DNA of 64,000 nt from Agathobaculum hominis (GCF_014288055.1 NZ_JACOPK010000011.1:1-64000); one strand, 5' to 3'; positions 8,384 to 17,039 are shown, counted from the first letter of the stretch. Notes: a model not told the origin generated them from the letters alone. Translations and numbers: made by a program.

Positions 8384-8808
8384 TGCTTCTTCACCTCATC
8401 AATCGTGACCACTCGGTCATTTTCGAAAGTTCCGTACTGAATATGCACGGTTTTATAGCTGTCCGGCAGGATATCGGCAGCATTTTCGCTCCATTCGATC
8501 AGCACGATCTTCGAGCCGTCAAGGTATTCATCGAAGCCGATCTCGAACAGTGCCTCGCTGTCGAGGATGCGGTAGAGATCGAAATGCGCCACATCTGCAC
8601 GGTCTGTGTGGTATTCGTTCGCGATGGCGAACGTCGGACTGGTGACGCGGCCGGTATAGCCGAGACCGCGCAGCACGCCGCGCGTGAAGGCGGTTTTTCC
8701 TGCGCCGAGGTCGCCGGAGAACGCCACGACATCGCCGGGATGCAGGCTGAGAGCGAACTTCGCGCCGAGCGCCTCTGTCTCCTCGGGCGAATGGGTGATA
8801 TATTCCAT
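8380..8808 (-). CDS. tsaE: tRNA threonylcarbamoyladenosine ATPase TsaE
   Basis: 142 residues, with the Walker A motif FSGDLGAGKTAFTRG near residue 30, followed by PTFAIANEY and HFDLYR, and WSENA near the C terminus, all typical of TsaE. It is the ATPase that drives turnover of the t6A complex. Start 8808 (MEYITHS) is preferred over an upstream ATG at 8832, as AAAGGTG is well spaced for it. Upstream lies the unusual hairpin-rich region at 8887-9235. Confidence 0.92.
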   Translation of the reverse strand: MEYITHSPEETEALGAKFALSLHPGDVVAFSGDLGAGKTAFTRGVLRGLGYTGRVTSPTFAIANEYHTDRADVAHFDLYRILDSEALFEIGFDEYLDGSKIVLIEWSENAADILPDSYKTVHIQYGTFENDRVVTIDEVKKQ

Positions 8809-8886
8809 GGAAACACCTTTTCTTTGTATCATTTCAATACTATCATATCATGCGGACATGAAAATAGCAAGAAGCCTGTCAAGCCT

Positions 8887-9235
8887 GTCGACAAACTTCG
8901 TTTTTCCGACAACCTGTGTTTTGACTTCGCAGAACACGAGTCGTCCGAAAGTTTCCGACTCCCTACGGGAGAAAAGGAAAGGCACGCCAAGCGTGCCTTT
9001 CGCGCCCGAAGGGCGCAGTCTCCTGCCGCATTTTGCCTTCGGCAAAACAGGCAGGACAGGCGCACCGCAGTGCGCCGCATAAAATTCTCTGTAAAAGTCC
9101 AGCTTTGCCGGACTTTTACACCTCTGCCCGTGCCGCGGCGGCACGGCCTCGTCCGCCGTGCGGACGAGAGGGGGTTATCGCTCCCGGTTTCTCCGGAACC
9201 GGGAGCGTATCTAAGGGGGACAGTGTCCCCCTTAG
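8887..9235. repeat. array of back-to-back unrelated hairpins between fhs and tsaE
   Basis: No gene is credible in 8809-9241. Instead there is a near-continuous series of perfect inverted repeats: 8887-8910 (GTCG...CGAC palindrome), 8959-8971 (CTCCC), 8978-9000 (10-bp stem), 9002-9016 (6 bp), 9021-9056 (two-tier, 7+7 bp), 9059-9076 (7 bp), 9091-9119 (10 bp), 9128-9146 (8 bp), 9148-9168 (8 bp), 9179-9207 (11 bp) and 9211-9235 (11 bp). Spacers are mostly 0-15 nt. Arms differ between hairpins, so this is not a tandem repeat or CRISPR array. In transcripts from either strand it would fold into a row of stem-loops downstream of fhs. Function is unknown; the hairpin nearest fhs could act as its terminator. 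Confidence 0.85.
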
Positions 9236-9241
9236 ACCCTC

Positions 9242-10912
9242 TTAGAAGAGCCCGGTGATGACACCGGCATTGTCCACGTCGATCTTTTCTGCCGCCGGAA
9301 CCTTCGGCAGACCCGGCATGGTCATGACTGCGCCGGTCTCCACGACAACAAAGCCTGCGCCGGCGGCCAGACGCGCCGAGCGGACGCTTACAACGAACTG
9401 GCTCGGACGGCCGAGCAGCGAAGCGTCGTCGGACAGCGAATACTGCGTCTTGGCGATGCAGACCGGCAGACTGCCATAGCCCATGTCGGTGATGTTCGCA
9501 AGCTCCTTGTGCGCCGCGGGAGCAAAGGTCACGCCGTCCGCACCGTAGATTTCCTTGGCAATTCTGCGGATCTTCTCCTCGAGCGGAAGCTCGTCCTCAT
9601 ACAGCATGTGGAAGTCTGCCTTGCCCTCGTCGAGCACGGTCAGCACCTCACGCGCAAGCTCCTCGCCGCCTTCGCCGCCCTTGGCGAATACCTCGGACAG
9701 GGCAACGCGGACGCCGCGCTCTGCGCAGTGCTTTCGGATGAACTCCATCTCCTCGGCGGTATCGGTCGGGAAGGCGTTGATGGCGACAACGACCGGCACG
9801 CCGAACTTCTTCATGTTGTCCAGATGGGCGTCGAGGTTGCAGATGCCGCGCTCGAGCGCGCTCATGTCGGGGGTGTTCAGCTCGGTCTTGGGTACGCCGC
9901 CGTTGTACTTGAGCGCGCGGACGGTCGCGACGAGCACGATGCAGTCCGGAGAGATGCCGGCCTTGCGGCACTTGATGTCCATGAACTTCTCTGCGCCGAG
10001 GTCTGCGCCGAAGCCGGCCTCGGTGATGGCGATGTCAGCGAGCTTCATGGCGAGACGGGTCGCCTGAACGCTGTTGCAGCCGTGCGCGATGTTCGCGAAC
10101 GGGCCGCCGTGCATGAGCGCCGGGGTGCCCTCGAGCGTCTGAACGAGGTTCGGCTTGATGGCGTCGCGCATCAGCGCGGTCATCGCGCCCTCAGCGTGCA
10201 GGTCGCGCGCATAGACCGGCTTGCCGGCAAAGGTGTATGCGACGAGAATGTCGCCGAAGCGCTTCTTGAGGTCGTCGAGATCCTTCGCCAGACACAGGAT
10301 GGCCATGACCTCGGACGCAACCGTGATCATGAAGTGATCCTCGCGCGGCACACCGTTTACCTTGCCGCCCAGACCGATCGTGATGTTGCGCAGCGCGCGG
10401 TCGTTCATATCCATGACACGGGTGAAAACAATGCGGCGCGGATCGATGCCGAGCACATTGCCCTGCTGCATGTGGTTGTCGAGCATGGCGCAGAGCAGAT
10501 TGTTCGCCGCGGTGATCGCGTGCATGTCGCCGGTGAAGTGCAGATTGATGTCCTCCATCGGAACGACCTGCGCGTAGCCGCCGCCTGCCGCGCCGCCCTT
10601 GATGCCGAATACCGGGCCGAGAGACGGCTCGCGCAGCGCGATCATGGCCTTTTTGCCCATTTTTGCGAGCGCCTCGCCCAGACCGACGGTCGTGGTGGTC
10701 TTGCCCTCGCCGGCAGGAGTCGGGTTAATGGCGGTGACGAGAACGAGCTTGCCGTCCGGCTTGTCTGCGGTCTTTTTCCATACGTCTGCGGACAGCTTGG
10801 CCTTGTACTTGCCGTACAGCTCAAGATCCTCGGCGTCCAGACCGGCTGCCGCTGCTACCTCGGTGATCGGGCGCATCTGGCAGCCCTGTGCGATTTCGAT
10901 GTCGGATAACAT
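9242..10912 (-). CDS. fhs: formate--tetrahydrofolate ligase
   Basis: 556 residues, the standard length. The P-loop PTPAGEGKTTTTVGL is near residue 60, followed by FGIKGGAAGGGYAQV and HGGPFANIAHGCNS, all signatures of the family. It makes 10-formyl-THF from formate, THF and ATP, feeding purine synthesis or acetogenic one-carbon flow. Start 10912 follows a strong GGAGGA; an upstream in-frame extension to 10969 lacks support. On the minus strand an extended -10 (TGTTATAAT near 10984-10992) is a likely promoter. Confidence 0.96.
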   Translation of the reverse strand: MLSDIEIAQGCQMRPITEVAAAAGLDAEDLELYGKYKAKLSADVWKKTADKPDGKLVLVTAINPTPAGEGKTTTTVGLGEALAKMGKKAMIALREPSLGPVFGIKGGAAGGGYAQVVPMEDINLHFTGDMHAITAANNLLCAMLDNHMQQGNVLGIDPRRIVFTRVMDMNDRALRNITIGLGGKVNGVPREDHFMITVASEVMAILCLAKDLDDLKKRFGDILVAYTFAGKPVYARDLHAEGAMTALMRDAIKPNLVQTLEGTPALMHGGPFANIAHGCNSVQATRLAMKLADIAITEAGFGADLGAEKFMDIKCRKAGISPDCIVLVATVRALKYNGGVPKTELNTPDMSALERGICNLDAHLDNMKKFGVPVVVAINAFPTDTAEEMEFIRKHCAERGVRVALSEVFAKGGEGGEELAREVLTVLDEGKADFHMLYEDELPLEEKIRRIAKEIYGADGVTFAPAAHKELANITDMGYGSLPVCIAKTQYSLSDDASLLGRPSQFVVSVRSARLAAGAGFVVVETGAVMTMPGLPKVPAAEKIDVDNAGVITGLF

Positions 10913-11134
10913 AACATTCCTCCTGATAACTGGGGCGCGGCGAACGGATTGTCGCCCGGCCGCACACACTTAAATGTTAAAACCATTATAACAATGTTCT
11001 GCACAGTTTTCCAGTGAGGTGCGCGAAAAATTTGACGAAATTCAATCTCGAAAAATGTGCGTCATTGTGGTATGATATAATCTGATATTATATTTCCGCA
11101 TGGAATGACAAGAACACGGAAAAGGAGGGTCTGC

Positions 11135-12271
11135 ATGGACCTTTTCAAATCGGTGGCGCATTATCTGAAAAACACCGATCTGTATCTGGCGGTCATCGCC
11201 TTTATCTGCTCCGGCTACGGCATGGCGCTCATCTACTCCGCCACGCTCAATCCTGTCTCGATCAAGGACGACGGCTCGACGAAAAATCTGTATGTGCAGG
11301 GCGCGGCCATCCTGATCGGCTTCGGCGCCTTCGTGCTGATGAGCCTTATCGATCTGGAGGGGCTGCGGAACAGGTGGAAAAACTTCGTCATCGTGAACAT
11401 CTGCCTTCAGCTGCTGCTGTTCACGCCTCTCGGCATGGAGGTCAATGGCCAGCGCGCGTGGCTCAATCTGGGCGTGACCAGCCTTCAGCCGGGCGAGCTC
11501 GGCAAGCTGATCTTCATCTTCACGATGGCGGCGCATATCTCCGAGGTCGGAGAGTATATCAGCGAGCTGCGCGGTCTTGCGGTCATCGCGCTGCATACGC
11601 TTATCATGATGGCGGTGGTCGTCGTCTCCTCGGGCGACTCGGGCATGGCGATCCAGTATTTCATGATCGCGGTCATTATGCTGTTCGCGGCCGGTCTGTC
11701 GCTCAAATGGATCGCGCTCGGCGCGGGCGTCGCGGTGGCGAGCGTGCCGGTGCTGTGGAATTTTGTGCTGAAGAAATATCAGATCACGCGAATACTCGTG
11801 CTGTTCGACCCGTCGATCGACCCGCAGGCCGCGCTTCAGACAACCTACGGCAAGATCGCCATCGGCTCGGGACAGCTCACCGGACAGGGACTGACGCACG
11901 GCACCATGACGCAGCTCCAGTACGTCCCGGAGAACCAGACCGACTATATCTTTTCGGTCGCCGGTGAGGAGCTCGGCTTTCTCGGCTGCATGGCGATCAT
12001 CCTGCTGCTGAGCCTGCTCATCGCGCGCCTGTTTTATGTGTCCTACCGCGCGTCCACGCCGTTCTCCTCGCTTCTCGCGGTCGGCGTTGCCGGCATGTTC
12101 CTGTTCCAGACGTTCATGAACATCTTCATGAATGTCGGTCTGCTGCCGGTCATGGGTCTGACGCTGCCGTTTTTCTCATACGGCGGCACCTCGGTGCTCA
12201 CGATGTATGCCGCGCTCGGCATCGCCGCAGGCGTGCGCATGAGGGAAAAGCCGAGCTGGCTTCAGCACTGA
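11135..12271 (+). CDS. rodA: rod-shape peptidoglycan glycosyltransferase RodA (SEDS family)
   Basis: 378 residues with about ten transmembrane helices. The motif GQGLTHGTMTQLQYVPENQTDYIF and the following FSVAGEELGFLG are SEDS signatures closest to RodA, and GLTLPFFSYGGTS lies near the C terminus. It polymerises lipid II into glycan strands at the cytoplasmic membrane with a class B PBP. Start 11135 follows AAAGGAGGG. FtsW or SpoVE cannot be excluded on sequence reading alone. Confidence 0.87.
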   Translation: MDLFKSVAHYLKNTDLYLAVIAFICSGYGMALIYSATLNPVSIKDDGSTKNLYVQGAAILIGFGAFVLMSLIDLEGLRNRWKNFVIVNICLQLLLFTPLGMEVNGQRAWLNLGVTSLQPGELGKLIFIFTMAAHISEVGEYISELRGLAVIALHTLIMMAVVVVSSGDSGMAIQYFMIAVIMLFAAGLSLKWIALGAGVAVASVPVLWNFVLKKYQITRILVLFDPSIDPQAALQTTYGKIAIGSGQLTGQGLTHGTMTQLQYVPENQTDYIFSVAGEELGFLGCMAIILLLSLLIARLFYVSYRASTPFSSLLAVGVAGMFLFQTFMNIFMNVGLLPVMGLTLPFFSYGGTSVLTMYAALGIAAGVRMREKPSWLQH

Positions 12272-12361
12272 GCGCTTTTACCAAAGTAAAGCGGTGAAAA
12301 CATACCGGAATTGTGTAATATGTTCATTTTTGCGAGATTTTGCAATTTTTGCGGCGGCATC

Positions 12362-12390
12362 TTGCAAAATTATCGGATTTCCTGTATAAT
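12362..12390 (+). promoter_or_regulatory. sigma-A promoter for the symporter gene
   Basis: TTGCAA at 12362-12367, a 17-bp spacer and TATAAT at 12385-12390, 28 bp ahead of the start codon. Confidence 0.75.
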
Positions 12391-12417
12391 TAACAGTATA
12401 AAATGGAGGGTAAAACA

Positions 12418-13914
12418 ATGATGACAAACCGCATAGTAACCATAGCCGCATTCTGCGTCTATTTGATTTTTATGCTCTGTATCGGCATGTATTTTGTCGG
12501 CAAGAATAAGACCACGACCGAATACTTCCTTGGCGGACGAAAGCTCGGCTCCTGGGTCACTTCGATGAGTGCGCAGGCGTCCGATATGTCCGGCTGGCTG
12601 CTGATGGGTCTGCCGGGCGCGGCATATCTGTCCGGTATTTCCGCCGGCTGGATCGGCATCGGCCTTGCGATCGGCACCTATCTCAACTGGCTGCTCGTAG
12701 CCAAGCCGCTGCGCCAGTACACCAAGGTGGCAGGCGACGCGATCACGCTGCCGGAGTATTTCAAGAACCGCTTCCATGACGAATCCGGCTGGCTCTCGGT
12801 CATTTCGGCGGTATTCATTCTGGTATTCTTCCTGTTCTATACCGCGTCCGGCTTCGTTTCCTGCGCAAAGCTGTTCTCGTCCGTTTTCGGCATCCCGTAT
12901 CTGGTATCGCTCGCGGTCGGCGCAGTCGTCGTTATCTCGTATACGTTCGCAGGCGGCTTCTTCGCCGTGTGCTGGACCGACTTCTTCCAGGGTCTCATGA
13001 TGTTCTTCTGCGTGGTTGCGGTTCCGCTGATCGCGGTTTTCCGTATGGGCGGCCCGGCGGAGTTCATTTCGAGCGTCGAGGCGTTCAACCCGAACTTCCT
13101 GAGCATGTTTGTTGACGGCGCGACTAATACGCCGTACACCGCGATGGGTATCGTCTCGCTCGTTGCATGGGGTCTCGGCTACTTCGGTCAGCCGCACATC
13201 CTCGTGCGCTTTATGGGCATTTCCTCTCCGGCGGCGATCAAAAAATCCCGCCGCATCGCGACGGTATGGGTCGTTATCTCGCTGACCGCAGCAGTCCTGA
13301 TCGGCGTTTCCGGCCGCATGGTTCTCGGCGACGGTCTGCTCGACGGCAACGGCCAGCAGGAGATCATCTACATCACCATGGTCTCCAAGTTCTTCCCGCT
13401 CTTTATCGCAGGCATCTTCCTGTCTGCTATCCTCGCAGCCATCATGTCCACTGCGGACTCCCAGCTGCTCGTTACCGCGTCTGCACTGACCAAGGACTTT
13501 TATCACAACAAGATCCGTCCGCAGGCGACCGAGAAGGAGCTGATGTGGGTTTCCCGCGGCTGCGTTATGGGCGTTGCGGTCATCGCCGTTCTCATCGCGA
13601 CCAACCAGAACAGCACGGTTCTCGGTCTGGTCTCCTACGCATGGGGCGGCTTCGGCTCGGCCTTCGGTCCGCTCGTTCTGTGCTCGCTGTTCTGGAAGCG
13701 CACCAACAAGCAGGGCGCTTATGCGGGCATCCTGGTCGGCGGCATCGTCGATCTGGTCTGGGCGCAGCTTTCCGGCGGCATCTTCGACCTGTATGAGATC
13801 GTCCCGGGCTTTGTCTGCGGTCTGATCGCGATTTTCGTTGTCAGCCTGCTGACTGCGGCTCCTTCGAAGGAGATTACCGACGAGTTTGACTCGTACCGTT
13901 CCTGCGAGGAATAA
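12418..13914 (+). CDS. sodium/solute symporter, PutP (SSS) family
   Basis: 498 residues with about 13 membrane spans. It has the SSS-family N-terminal region FLGGRKLGSWVTSMSAQASDMSGWLLMG (residues about 35-62) and GLGYFGQPHILVRFMG, both strongly PutP-like. It most likely imports proline, though related amino or organic acids are possible. The ATG at 12418 follows GGAGGG. The gene is followed 2 bp later by the metallohydrolase gene, so transcription may continue. Confidence 0.85.
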   Translation: MMTNRIVTIAAFCVYLIFMLCIGMYFVGKNKTTTEYFLGGRKLGSWVTSMSAQASDMSGWLLMGLPGAAYLSGISAGWIGIGLAIGTYLNWLLVAKPLRQYTKVAGDAITLPEYFKNRFHDESGWLSVISAVFILVFFLFYTASGFVSCAKLFSSVFGIPYLVSLAVGAVVVISYTFAGGFFAVCWTDFFQGLMMFFCVVAVPLIAVFRMGGPAEFISSVEAFNPNFLSMFVDGATNTPYTAMGIVSLVAWGLGYFGQPHILVRFMGISSPAAIKKSRRIATVWVVISLTAAVLIGVSGRMVLGDGLLDGNGQQEIIYITMVSKFFPLFIAGIFLSAILAAIMSTADSQLLVTASALTKDFYHNKIRPQATEKELMWVSRGCVMGVAVIAVLIATNQNSTVLGLVSYAWGGFGSAFGPLVLCSLFWKRTNKQGAYAGILVGGIVDLVWAQLSGGIFDLYEIVPGFVCGLIAIFVVSLLTAAPSKEITDEFDSYRSCEE

Positions 13915-13916
13915 AA

Positions 13917-14765
13917 ATGAAAGCGCGTGTGCGGCGGCTCCTGCTGGTGCTCGCAGCGGCGGCGCTCCTGCTCGACGGGGGACTGCTGCTTGCCGGACGG
14001 CTCGGCGCCGCGTCCCTCCCCGAGGAGGACACCGCGTATTTTCTTGATGTAGGCGAGGGTGACTGCACGCTGCTCGTTTCGGGCGGCAGCACGGTCCTCG
14101 TGGATGCCGGTACACCGGAGGGCGCACCGGCGCTCGTGCGCGAGCTGAAAAGTCTCGGCGTGCGCCGGCTCGACGCCGTCATCGCGACGCATCCCCACGC
14201 CGACCATATCGGCGGCATGGAGGCGGTGCTCCGCGCGTTTCCCGTGCGCAGCTTTTACATGAGTGCGGAAACGCAGAGCGACGGGCTGGATGCGGCGCTC
14301 CGCCGGCGCAGACTCACGCCCCTCGTCCCGTATGACGGCGAGACGCTCACGCTGAAGGGCGGCGCTTCGCTCACGTTCCTCGGTCCGGCGGAGGATATCC
14401 CGGCTGACCAGATAAATGACCGCTCTCTGATCACTCTGTTTCAAACCGGCAGCGCTTCCGTCCTGCTGATGGGAGATGCGGAGGAGCCGGCCGAGCAGTC
14501 GCTCCTGCGGCACCATCCCGGGCTTCGGTGCGATATTCTGAAGGTCGGCCATCATGGCTCGGATACCTCGTCCTCTCCTGCATTTCTCTCTGCGCTCGGA
14601 GCGCAGACCGCCATCATATCCTGCGGCACGGACAACGACTACGGTCATCCGGCCGAACAAACGCTAACCAATCTGACACTTGCGGGTGTACGCGATATCC
14701 GCATGACCGCGGAAAGCGGCACGGTCGCGCTCCCGCTCATCGCTTACAAGGAGAATGCTGTATGA
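13917..14765 (+). CDS. secreted or membrane-anchored ComEC-like MBL-fold hydrolase
   Basis: 282 residues. A hydrophobic N-terminal anchor or signal (about residues 8-28) is followed by a metallo-beta-lactamase domain with THPHADHIGG (residues about 88-97) for metal binding and a ComEC-type VGHHGSDTSSS segment. It resembles the detached nuclease-like domain of ComEC and likely acts outside the membrane on a phosphodiester substrate; this is inferred from the family. The stop overlaps the next start by ATGA. Confidence 0.85.
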   Translation: MKARVRRLLLVLAAAALLLDGGLLLAGRLGAASLPEEDTAYFLDVGEGDCTLLVSGGSTVLVDAGTPEGAPALVRELKSLGVRRLDAVIATHPHADHIGGMEAVLRAFPVRSFYMSAETQSDGLDAALRRRRLTPLVPYDGETLTLKGGASLTFLGPAEDIPADQINDRSLITLFQTGSASVLLMGDAEEPAEQSLLRHHPGLRCDILKVGHHGSDTSSSPAFLSALGAQTAIISCGTDNDYGHPAEQTLTNLTLAGVRDIRMTAESGTVALPLIAYKENAV

Positions 14766-14995
14766 AAAAGACCGGCATCATCGATCACTTTGAGGGTGAC
14801 TATATTTATGTAGAAATCGGTGAAGATACGGTAAAGATTCCGCGTGAAGGCGCTCCTGCAATGTTAGCAGAGGGCACTGTCGTTATCGTGGAGGACGGCC
14901 GCATCGTCGACGTGGATGAGATCGAGACGCAGCGCATGGAAAACGATATGCGCCGCCGCTTCGAGCGCATCCTCGGCGCAAAATCCGACGTATAA
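14762..14995 (+). CDS. DUF3006 family protein
   Basis: 77 residues, beginning MKKTGIIDHFEGDYIYVEIG and rich in beta strands, with a charged C-terminal helix. DUF3006 proteins typically sit next to ComEC-like metallohydrolases, exactly as here with a 4-bp overlap. Function is unknown. There is no signal peptide or membrane segment. Confidence 0.85.
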   Translation: MKKTGIIDHFEGDYIYVEIGEDTVKIPREGAPAMLAEGTVVIVEDGRIVDVDEIETQRMENDMRRRFERILGAKSDV

Positions 14996-14998
14996 ACC

Positions 14999-15049
14999 TT
15001 AGGCAGCACCGCACAATCAGAGCATGTTCCATTATGCGGTATTGCTTAA
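14999..15049 (+). repeat. MITE-like long hairpin upstream of lysA
   Basis: An 18-nt arm (14999-15016, TTAGGCAGCACCGCACAA) pairs fully with 15032-15049 (TTATGCGGTATTGCTTAA) if G-U pairs are allowed, around a 15-nt loop. It starts 4 bp after the DUF3006 stop and has no T tail. The terminal-inverted-repeat shape suggests a small mobile repeat or an mRNA structure in the lysA leader. No second copy was seen in the window. Confidence 0.6.
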
Positions 15050-15089
15050 TCTGCACCACTAAATTTCCCAAGAAGGCAAGGCGAAACAC

Positions 15090-16355
15090 ATGGAAAAGAA
15101 ACCTTTTTTGACACTCCAGCAGGCGCAGGAGATCAGCAAGACCTATCCGACTCCGTTTCATATCTATGATGAAAAGGCGATCCGTGAGAACGCGCGCAAG
15201 GTAAAGGCCGCGTTTGCATGGAACCCGGGCTATAAGGAATATTTCGCGGTCAAGGCGACCCCCAATCCGCGTCTCGTTCAGATCCTGCACGAGGAGGGCT
15301 TCGGCTGCGACTGCTCGAGCTATACCGAGCTTCAGCTCAGCCGCGCCTGCGGCATTACCGGCCACGACATCATGTTCTCCTCGAATGTCACGCCGAACGA
15401 GGACTTCAAGCTCGCAAGCGACCTCGATGCGATCGTGAATTTCGACGACATCACCCACCTCGACTACTACGACAAGGTAGGCGAGTGGAAGGAGACCATG
15501 TCCTGCCGCTTCAATCCGGGTGGCGACTTCGTTCTCGAAAACGAGATCATGGACACGCCGCAGGAAGCCAAGTACGGCATGACCCGCGAGCAGCTGATCG
15601 AGGCGTTCAAGTACATGAAGCAGAAGGGCGTCAAGCACTTCGGCATCCATGCGTTCCTGGCCTCCAACACGGTTGCAAACGAATATTATCCGGCACTCGC
15701 CCGCATCCTGTTCAAGCTGGCCGTCGATGTTCAGAAGGAGACCGGCGTGCATATCGCGTTCATCAATCTGTCGGGCGGCGTAGGCATCCCCTACAAGCCG
15801 TGGCAGGAGCCGAACGACATCATGGCGATCGGCGAGGGCGTACACCGCGCCTTTGACGAGGTGCTTGTCCCGGCAGGCATGGACGACGTTTCCATCTACA
15901 CCGAGATGGGCCGCTTTATCCTTGGCCCCTATGGCGCGCTTGTTGCAAAGTGCATCCACCACAAGCACACCTACAAGGAGTATGCCGGTCTGGATGCCTG
16001 CGCGGCAAACCTCATGCGTCCGGCGATGTATGGCGCATACCACCACATCACGGTCCTCGGCAAGGAGAATGCGCTGCATGACCGCACCTACGATGTAACC
16101 GGCGGTCTGTGCGAGAACAACGACAAGTTTGCAGTTGACCGCAACCTGCCGCGCATCGATATCGGTGATTATATCTATATCCATGACACCGGCGCGCATG
16201 GCTTCTCGATGGGCTATAACTACAACGGCAAGCTGCGCTCCGCAGAGCTGCTGCTCCGCGAGGACGGCTCGGTCGAGATGATCCGCCGTGCGGAGACCCC
16301 GAAGGACTACTTCGCAACCTTCGACTTCACCGGCCTGTTCGACGACCTCAAGTAA
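15090..16355 (+). CDS. lysA: diaminopimelate decarboxylase
   Basis: 421 residues of the fold-type III PLP decarboxylase family. The PLP lysine lies in YFAVKATPNPRLVQIL (residues about 51-66). HFGIHAFLASN and LSGGVGIPYKP follow, and YDVTGGLCENNDKF carries the conserved Cys-Glu pair. It converts meso-diaminopimelate to lysine. The variant is closer to the longer decarboxylases of anaerobes than to E. coli LysA, so a related substrate is conceivable. A strong terminator follows. Confidence 0.88.
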   Translation: MEKKPFLTLQQAQEISKTYPTPFHIYDEKAIRENARKVKAAFAWNPGYKEYFAVKATPNPRLVQILHEEGFGCDCSSYTELQLSRACGITGHDIMFSSNVTPNEDFKLASDLDAIVNFDDITHLDYYDKVGEWKETMSCRFNPGGDFVLENEIMDTPQEAKYGMTREQLIEAFKYMKQKGVKHFGIHAFLASNTVANEYYPALARILFKLAVDVQKETGVHIAFINLSGGVGIPYKPWQEPNDIMAIGEGVHRAFDEVLVPAGMDDVSIYTEMGRFILGPYGALVAKCIHHKHTYKEYAGLDACAANLMRPAMYGAYHHITVLGKENALHDRTYDVTGGLCENNDKFAVDRNLPRIDIGDYIYIHDTGAHGFSMGYNYNGKLRSAELLLREDGSVEMIRRAETPKDYFATFDFTGLFDDLK

Positions 16356-16367
16356 ACAGAAAAACAG

Positions 16368-16402
16368 CAAGGGTACACCTGAGAACGGTGTACCCTTGTT
16401 TT
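16368..16402 (+). terminator. lysA terminator
   Basis: A perfect 12-bp stem (CAAGGGTACACC with GGTGTACCCTTG), 7-nt loop and T run. Confidence 0.9.
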
Positions 16403-16409
16403 CTGCATG

Positions 16410-16434
16410 AAAAAGAGCCGCTTGATGCGGCTCT
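16410..16434 (-). terminator. terminator of the glutamate synthase/glnA/ANTAR operon
   Basis: Read on the minus strand, AGAGCCGC pairs with GCGGCTCT around ATCAA and is followed by TTTTTC. It lies just past the ANTAR gene. Confidence 0.8.
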
Positions 16435-16440
16435 CAGTCG

Positions 16441-16463
16441 GTCGATAAAGTGCGTTTTTCGAC
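16441..16463. repeat. dispersed GTCG...CGAC palindrome, copy B
   Basis: An imperfect palindrome from GTCGATAAAGTGCG to TTTTTCGAC. Its reverse complement shares ACTTTATCGAC(C/A)GACTGA with the sequence at 34001-34020 and resembles the elements at 8887-8910 and 54518-54541. All lie beside terminator hairpins. Confidence 0.65.
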
Positions 16464-16466
16464 AGC

Positions 16467-17039
16467 TTAAGGTGTGTCTCCGTCGATGATGCCCTGCGCG
16501 ATGTCGCGCTTGGGGCAGCGGCGGTTCATGGCCTGCTGTTCTATGTAGCTGTGCGCCTCCGGCTCGGACATTCCGCAGCACTCGATGAGCAGGCATTTCG
16601 CTCGGTCGACGAGGCGGATGTCCTCGATGCGCTTCTGGAGGCGGCGGTTTTCGTTTTGCAGTCCGTTCAGACGGCTGCGTGCGGCGCGCGTCATGCGCAG
16701 CGCCTGCATGAACAACACGCGCGAGAGCGGCTTGGGCACGACGAATACGCCGTCGTCCTCCACCTTTTCTGCGACGCTGTCCGCGATCTCCGCCTTTGCG
16801 AGCAGGATAACTCCTGCGGTGGTCTCGCCCGCGGCGAGCTGCGCCAGTTCATGGCCGAATTCGTCGGGCAGCGGCGTGTTGACCAGTACAAGGTCAAATT
16901 CGCCGTCCACGAGTGCGCGGCGCGCTTCGCTGCCGGCCTTCGCGCGGTACAGCTGAGACTGCACGCCGCAGGAGACCAGAAACTGCGCGAGCATTGTATG
17001 TGATTTATCGGTCGAAGAAACGACGAGAATACGTTCCAT
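16467..17039 (-). CDS. ANTAR-domain RNA-binding antiterminator (NitR-like) with pseudo-receiver
   Basis: 190 residues. An N-terminal response-regulator-like domain (residues about 1-120) is linked by a coiled coil (NGLQNENRRLQKRIEDIRLV) to a C-terminal ANTAR domain (AKCLLIECCGMSEPEAHSYIEQQAMNRR). In the receiver the expected phosphoacceptor Asp is replaced (DLVLVNTPLPDE), while the conserved Lys in VVPKPLSR remains, so classical phosphorylation is unlikely. ANTAR proteins bind hexaloop RNA hairpins to prevent termination, and NitR does so for glnA in Clostridium. It is the last gene of the operon it probably controls; candidate targets are the leaders at 23705-23781, 23977-24024 and 26195-26260. 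Start 17039 follows AGGAGGGG. Confidence 0.88.
   Translation of the reverse strand: MERILVVSSTDKSHTMLAQFLVSCGVQSQLYRAKAGSEARRALVDGEFDLVLVNTPLPDEFGHELAQLAAGETTAGVILLAKAEIADSVAEKVEDDGVFVVPKPLSRVLFMQALRMTRAARSRLNGLQNENRRLQKRIEDIRLVDRAKCLLIECCGMSEPEAHSYIEQQAMNRRCPKRDIAQGIIDGDTP

Noticed and set aside
8959..9235. CRISPR array
   Set aside because: No repeated unit or constant spacer length exists. Every palindrome has different arms, and no cas genes are nearby.
10913..11134. Tetrahydrofolate riboswitch upstream of fhs
   Set aside because: I could not find the conserved pseudoknot core. Only a promoter-like -10 and a weak stem are visible.
14996..15089. Lysine riboswitch upstream of lysA
   Set aside because: Only 94 bp separate the genes, far too short for the roughly 170-nt lysine aptamer, and none of its conserved core was seen.
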